From: Thermaceae bacterium | GTDB taxonomy: Bacteria > Deinococcota > Deinococci > Deinococcales > Marinithermaceae | Length of the DNA stretch: 44,024 nucleotides | Reading direction: 5' to 3' | Assembly: GCA_026987375.1 (NCBI GenBank) | Contig: JALSMT010000063.1 | Coordinates: 1 to 44,024, forward strand | Shown here: one piece after another, positions 43,413 to 44,024 of the stretch | How the letters are laid out: the number at the start of each line of letters is the position of its first letter | Position numbering within the stretch: position 1 is the first letter of the stretch | The notes under the pieces: model-generated | The model's database searches: none | Seen by the model: the letters and a program-made list of their open reading frames with translations, nothing else | Told to the model about the DNA's origin: nothing | Made by a program: the position numbers and the translations under genes

Positions 43413-44024
43413 ACTGAGCGGCTTCAACAACCTGCGCAAGCTGCTCAGCTTCAGCTTTTACGACTTCGTGGTGGCGGTCAGCGAGGCCGAAAAGGCCAGC
43501 TACGCCGACTACCTCAACCAGCGCTTCTCGGCGCGGCGGGTGCGGGGCTTGCTCGAGCGCATCTCCGCGATAATCGACGCCGAGGTCCTCGCCTCTTCCG
43601 AGCAAGACTACCAGCCCTACGGCGCCAGCGCCCTGTTGCTCCTCTCCGACGAGGCCGGCTCCGAGGTGCGACCCGGCTGGGTGCGCAGCGCGAGCGCCCA
43701 CCTCGACAAGAGCCACATAGCCGCCCACACCTACCCCGACTTCGCCCACCCCGAGGGGCTGCTCGGTTTTCGGGTCGACATCGAGCTCTCCACCTGCGGC
43801 GAGATAAGCCCCTTGCGCTCCCTCAACGAGATCTTTCACTTCTTCGACACCGACGTGGTGGTCATCGACTACCTGGTGCGCGGCTACACCCGCGCCGAAG
43901 GGGGGAAACACGTCTTCATGGACCACGAGGTGCCCAGCATCGCCCACTTCATCGAGGCCGATATTCTCAGCCAGTTTGAGAGGAGTGAACGGTCCCTGCC
44001 GGCCGCCCACACCTGGCAGCTCAA
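43399..44024 (+). CDS. speD: S-adenosylmethionine decarboxylase, partial (runs off window)
   Basis: The frame from GTG 43399, overlapping the speE stop by 14 nt, continues open for 208 codons to the window edge without a stop. It resembles the larger bacterial (E. coli-type) AdoMet decarboxylase, which supplies the aminopropyl donor for SpeE. The self-cleavage site is visible as HLDKSHIAAHTYPD; Lys104/Ser105 would generate the pyruvoyl group. Further blocks are GFRVDIELSTCGEISPL, NEIFHFFDTDVVVIDYLVRG and KHVFMDHEVPSIAHFIEADI. About 55-60 residues are expected beyond the end. The two genes form a polyamine operon. Confidence 0.9.
   Translation, partial: MARLKLSGFNNLRKLLSFSFYDFVVAVSEAEKASYADYLNQRFSARRVRGLLERISAIIDAEVLASSEQDYQPYGASALLLLSDEAGSEVRPGWVRSASAHLDKSHIAAHTYPDFAHPEGLLGFRVDIELSTCGEISPLRSLNEIFHFFDTDVVVIDYLVRGYTRAEGGKHVFMDHEVPSIAHFIEADILSQFERSERSLPAAHTWQL

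Overview
The window is GC-rich (roughly two thirds G+C by eye), densely coded DNA with short gaps, many 1-14 nt start/stop overlaps and frequent GTG starts. Many genes have a TANNNT -10 box only 5-8 nt before the start codon and no Shine-Dalgarno, an architecture documented for Deinococcus and Thermus. Together with a Thermus-like aminopropyltransferase/AdoMet decarboxylase pair, IspH (MEP isoprenoid route), LutABC, DprA and TctABC, this suggests a Deinococcota member, probably Thermaceae (Oceanithermus/Marinithermus-like). The lineage is inference from gene content; no marker was searched. I see no CRISPR array, insertion sequence, prophage or rRNA.

Layout. 1-2.6 kb (-): lemA and two DUF3137 membrane proteins. 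2.65-5.6 kb (-): tctCBA tripartite carboxylate transporter. 5.7-8.5 kb (-): ispH, dusA and a cation-diffusion-facilitator gene. 8.6-11.2 kb (+): an ATPase/permease/binding-protein importer of the nitrate/sulfonate/NMT1 class. 11.28-11.85 kb (-): a decayed O-methyltransferase. 11.9-12.9 kb (-): dprA. 13.0-15.0 kb (+): a CPA2 antiporter with RCK domains. 15.2-19.2 kb (+): lutABC plus an enolase-superfamily epimerase. 19.3-21.6 kb (+): a ZnuA-like protein lacking one expected His, coupled to an AAA+ (MoxR/ChlI-like) ATPase. 21.6-24.2 kb (-): a zinc-ribbon/coiled-coil protein and a PpiD/SurA-like foldase. 24.3 kb: tRNA-Arg(CCG). 24.5-26.6 kb (+): a universal stress protein, a short haem-copper-oxidase-like membrane protein and a protoglobin fused to a MoaD/ThiS-like domain. 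26.7-29.9 kb: a YbjN protein, dnaB and moeA. 29.9-31.0 kb (-): a VapBC45-like toxin-antitoxin pair whose toxin frame carries a stop codon. 31.0-35.1 kb (-): topA, cytochrome c, DUF502 protein, lipoprotein. 35.2-37.4 kb (+): an ABC-2 exporter and moaC. 37.4-39.8 kb: a structured leader, a dockerin-like lipoprotein and a convergent secreted protein. 39.9-42.5 kb: PsiE-like, DUF389 and rRNA methyltransferase genes. 42.5 kb to the end (+): speE-like and speD-like polyamine genes, the latter cut by the window edge.

Most of the window is housekeeping and transport. The strongest candidate for something undescribed is the translationally coupled USP / HxH membrane protein / protoglobin-MoaD operon at 24.5-26.6 kb, which looks like a gas- or redox-sensing module. 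Other notable points are the extra C-terminal domain on LutC, the interrupted toxin, the structured leader before the dockerin-like lipoprotein and the widespread leaderless promoters.
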